Below are positions 5,133 to 5,774 of a stretch of 5,774 nt of DNA, in pieces (position 1 is the first letter of the stretch; each line of letters begins with the position of its first letter). Made by a program: the position numbers and the translations under genes. The notes beneath the pieces are model-generated. The model was not told the origin of the DNA. It saw only the letters and a list, made by a program, of their open reading frames with translations, and did no database searches. The stretch is taken from the NCBI GenBank assembly GCA_007134665.1, contig SLKH01000213.1, positions 1 through 5,774 on the forward strand, given 5' to 3'. Origin of the DNA: Balneolaceae bacterium (GTDB lineage Bacteria > Bacteroidota > Rhodothermia > Balneolales > Balneolaceae).

Positions 5133-5774
5133 ATGCACTGGTTTGAAGAATGGTTCGATAGTCCGCTTTATGATCTTCTTTACTCAAATCGAAATGAAGA
5201 GGAAGCGGTACAACTGGCAACATTGATTGAAAAGATCATCCCTTTAAAAGAGTATCCGAACGTCCTGGATCTCGGGTGTGGGCGGGGGAGGCATTCTCTT
5301 ACACTGGCAGAACGGGGTTATAAGGTCACTGGTATCGATTTGTCTGAGGAAGCGATCAGAGTGGCATCAGAAAAAGCAGTACAAAGGAATCTGAAGAATG
5401 TGAAGTTTATTGTCAGGGATATGCGGAATCCATTACCTGGTAAATTTGATTCTGTCGTGAATCTTTTTACCTCATTCGGTTATTTCAAGGAAGATGATGA
5501 AAACATTAGGGTTCTTGAGAGTGTTAGTCGTATGACCCGAAAGGATGGAATCTTTTTATTGGATTATATGAATGCCGACTGGGTTCGCAAGAATTATAAA
5601 CCTGAAGGTGAAGGTGAGTTCAGAGATATTCATTACAAGATTCGAAGATATATTAAAAATAATATTATTTATAAAGAGATACGGTTTGAGGGTGCAGCCC
5701 TGGAAAAACCGAAAACCTACATTGAACAGGTAAAACTATATGATCTTGAATGGTTTATTGAAACGTTTGATGAG
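5133..5774 (+). CDS. Class I SAM-dependent methyltransferase (3' end outside window)
   Basis: An open frame of 214 codons runs from ATG 5133 to the right edge without a stop, so the C-terminus is missing. The N-terminus MHWFEEWFDSPLYDLLYSNR is rich in aromatics and followed by a helix. The Rossmann-fold SAM-binding motif I is VLDLGCGRGRHSLTL (44-58), and VTGIDLS (65-71) ends in the acidic residue expected to bind the SAM ribose. RDMRNPLP (95-102) and FDSVVNLFTSFGYF (105-118) are motifs II/III, and KDGIFLLDYMN (137-147) is the post-II strand. This resembles the Methyltransf_25/11 type of small-molecule methyltransferases; the substrate cannot be told from sequence. Family members are often about 240-260 residues, so perhaps 30-40 residues are missing. 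It is transcribed divergently from pyrF with no evident functional link. The ATG is preceded by seven T residues and has only a weak AAGAG as a possible ribosome-binding site. Confidence 0.9.
   Translation, partial: MHWFEEWFDSPLYDLLYSNRNEEEAVQLATLIEKIIPLKEYPNVLDLGCGRGRHSLTLAERGYKVTGIDLSEEAIRVASEKAVQRNLKNVKFIVRDMRNPLPGKFDSVVNLFTSFGYFKEDDENIRVLESVSRMTRKDGIFLLDYMNADWVRKNYKPEGEGEFRDIHYKIRRYIKNNIIYKEIRFEGAALEKPKTYIEQVKLYDLEWFIETFDE

Noticed and set aside
1..5774. A novel defence, mobile or biosynthetic system
   Set aside because: All genes belong to well-known housekeeping families. I saw no transposase, integrase, toxin-antitoxin pair, CRISPR repeats or other long repeats, and no terminal inverted repeats.

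Overview
The window (roughly 43-45% G+C by eye) looks like chromosomal housekeeping DNA from a free-living bacterium, most likely of the Bacteroidota/Balneolota/Rhodothermota group. The clues are start codons with A/T-rich leaders and no convincing Shine-Dalgarno sequence, a 'type 2' PyrF of about 280 residues, and the overall flavour of DnaK, TsaD and RnhA. The lineage is an inference and was not tested by any search.

Layout. Positions 1-158 carry no gene. They hold a small tandem repeat at the left edge, a weak inverted repeat and, at 116-132, a near-consensus sigma-54 (RpoN) -24/-12 promoter. It faces a two-gene chaperone unit: a small heat-shock protein (Hsp20, 159-584), then 34 bp later full-length DnaK (619-2556). 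A strong intrinsic terminator (2598-2632) closes the unit. The gene tsaD (2659-3645, tRNA t6A modification) begins only 26 bp after the terminator U-tract on the same strand.

On the minus strand and convergent with tsaD is a tightly coupled pair: pyrF (4942->4103, orotidine 5'-phosphate decarboxylase) and rnhA (4110->3667, ribonuclease HI), overlapping by 8 bp. A 190-bp divergent intergenic region (4943-5132) separates pyrF from a plus-strand class I SAM-dependent methyltransferase (5133 onward) that runs off the right edge.

How the genes work together. Hsp20 binds unfolding proteins without ATP and DnaK refolds them with ATP, so driving both from one promoter is sensible. The striking point is that the best promoter is of the sigma-54 class rather than sigma-70 or sigma-32, with no CIRCE element, which suggests control by an enhancer-binding protein. 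The other genes are ordinary housekeeping functions (tRNA modification, UMP synthesis, RNA:DNA hybrid removal). I do not see a new defence, mobile or biosynthetic system; the chaperone promoter is the item most worth following up.
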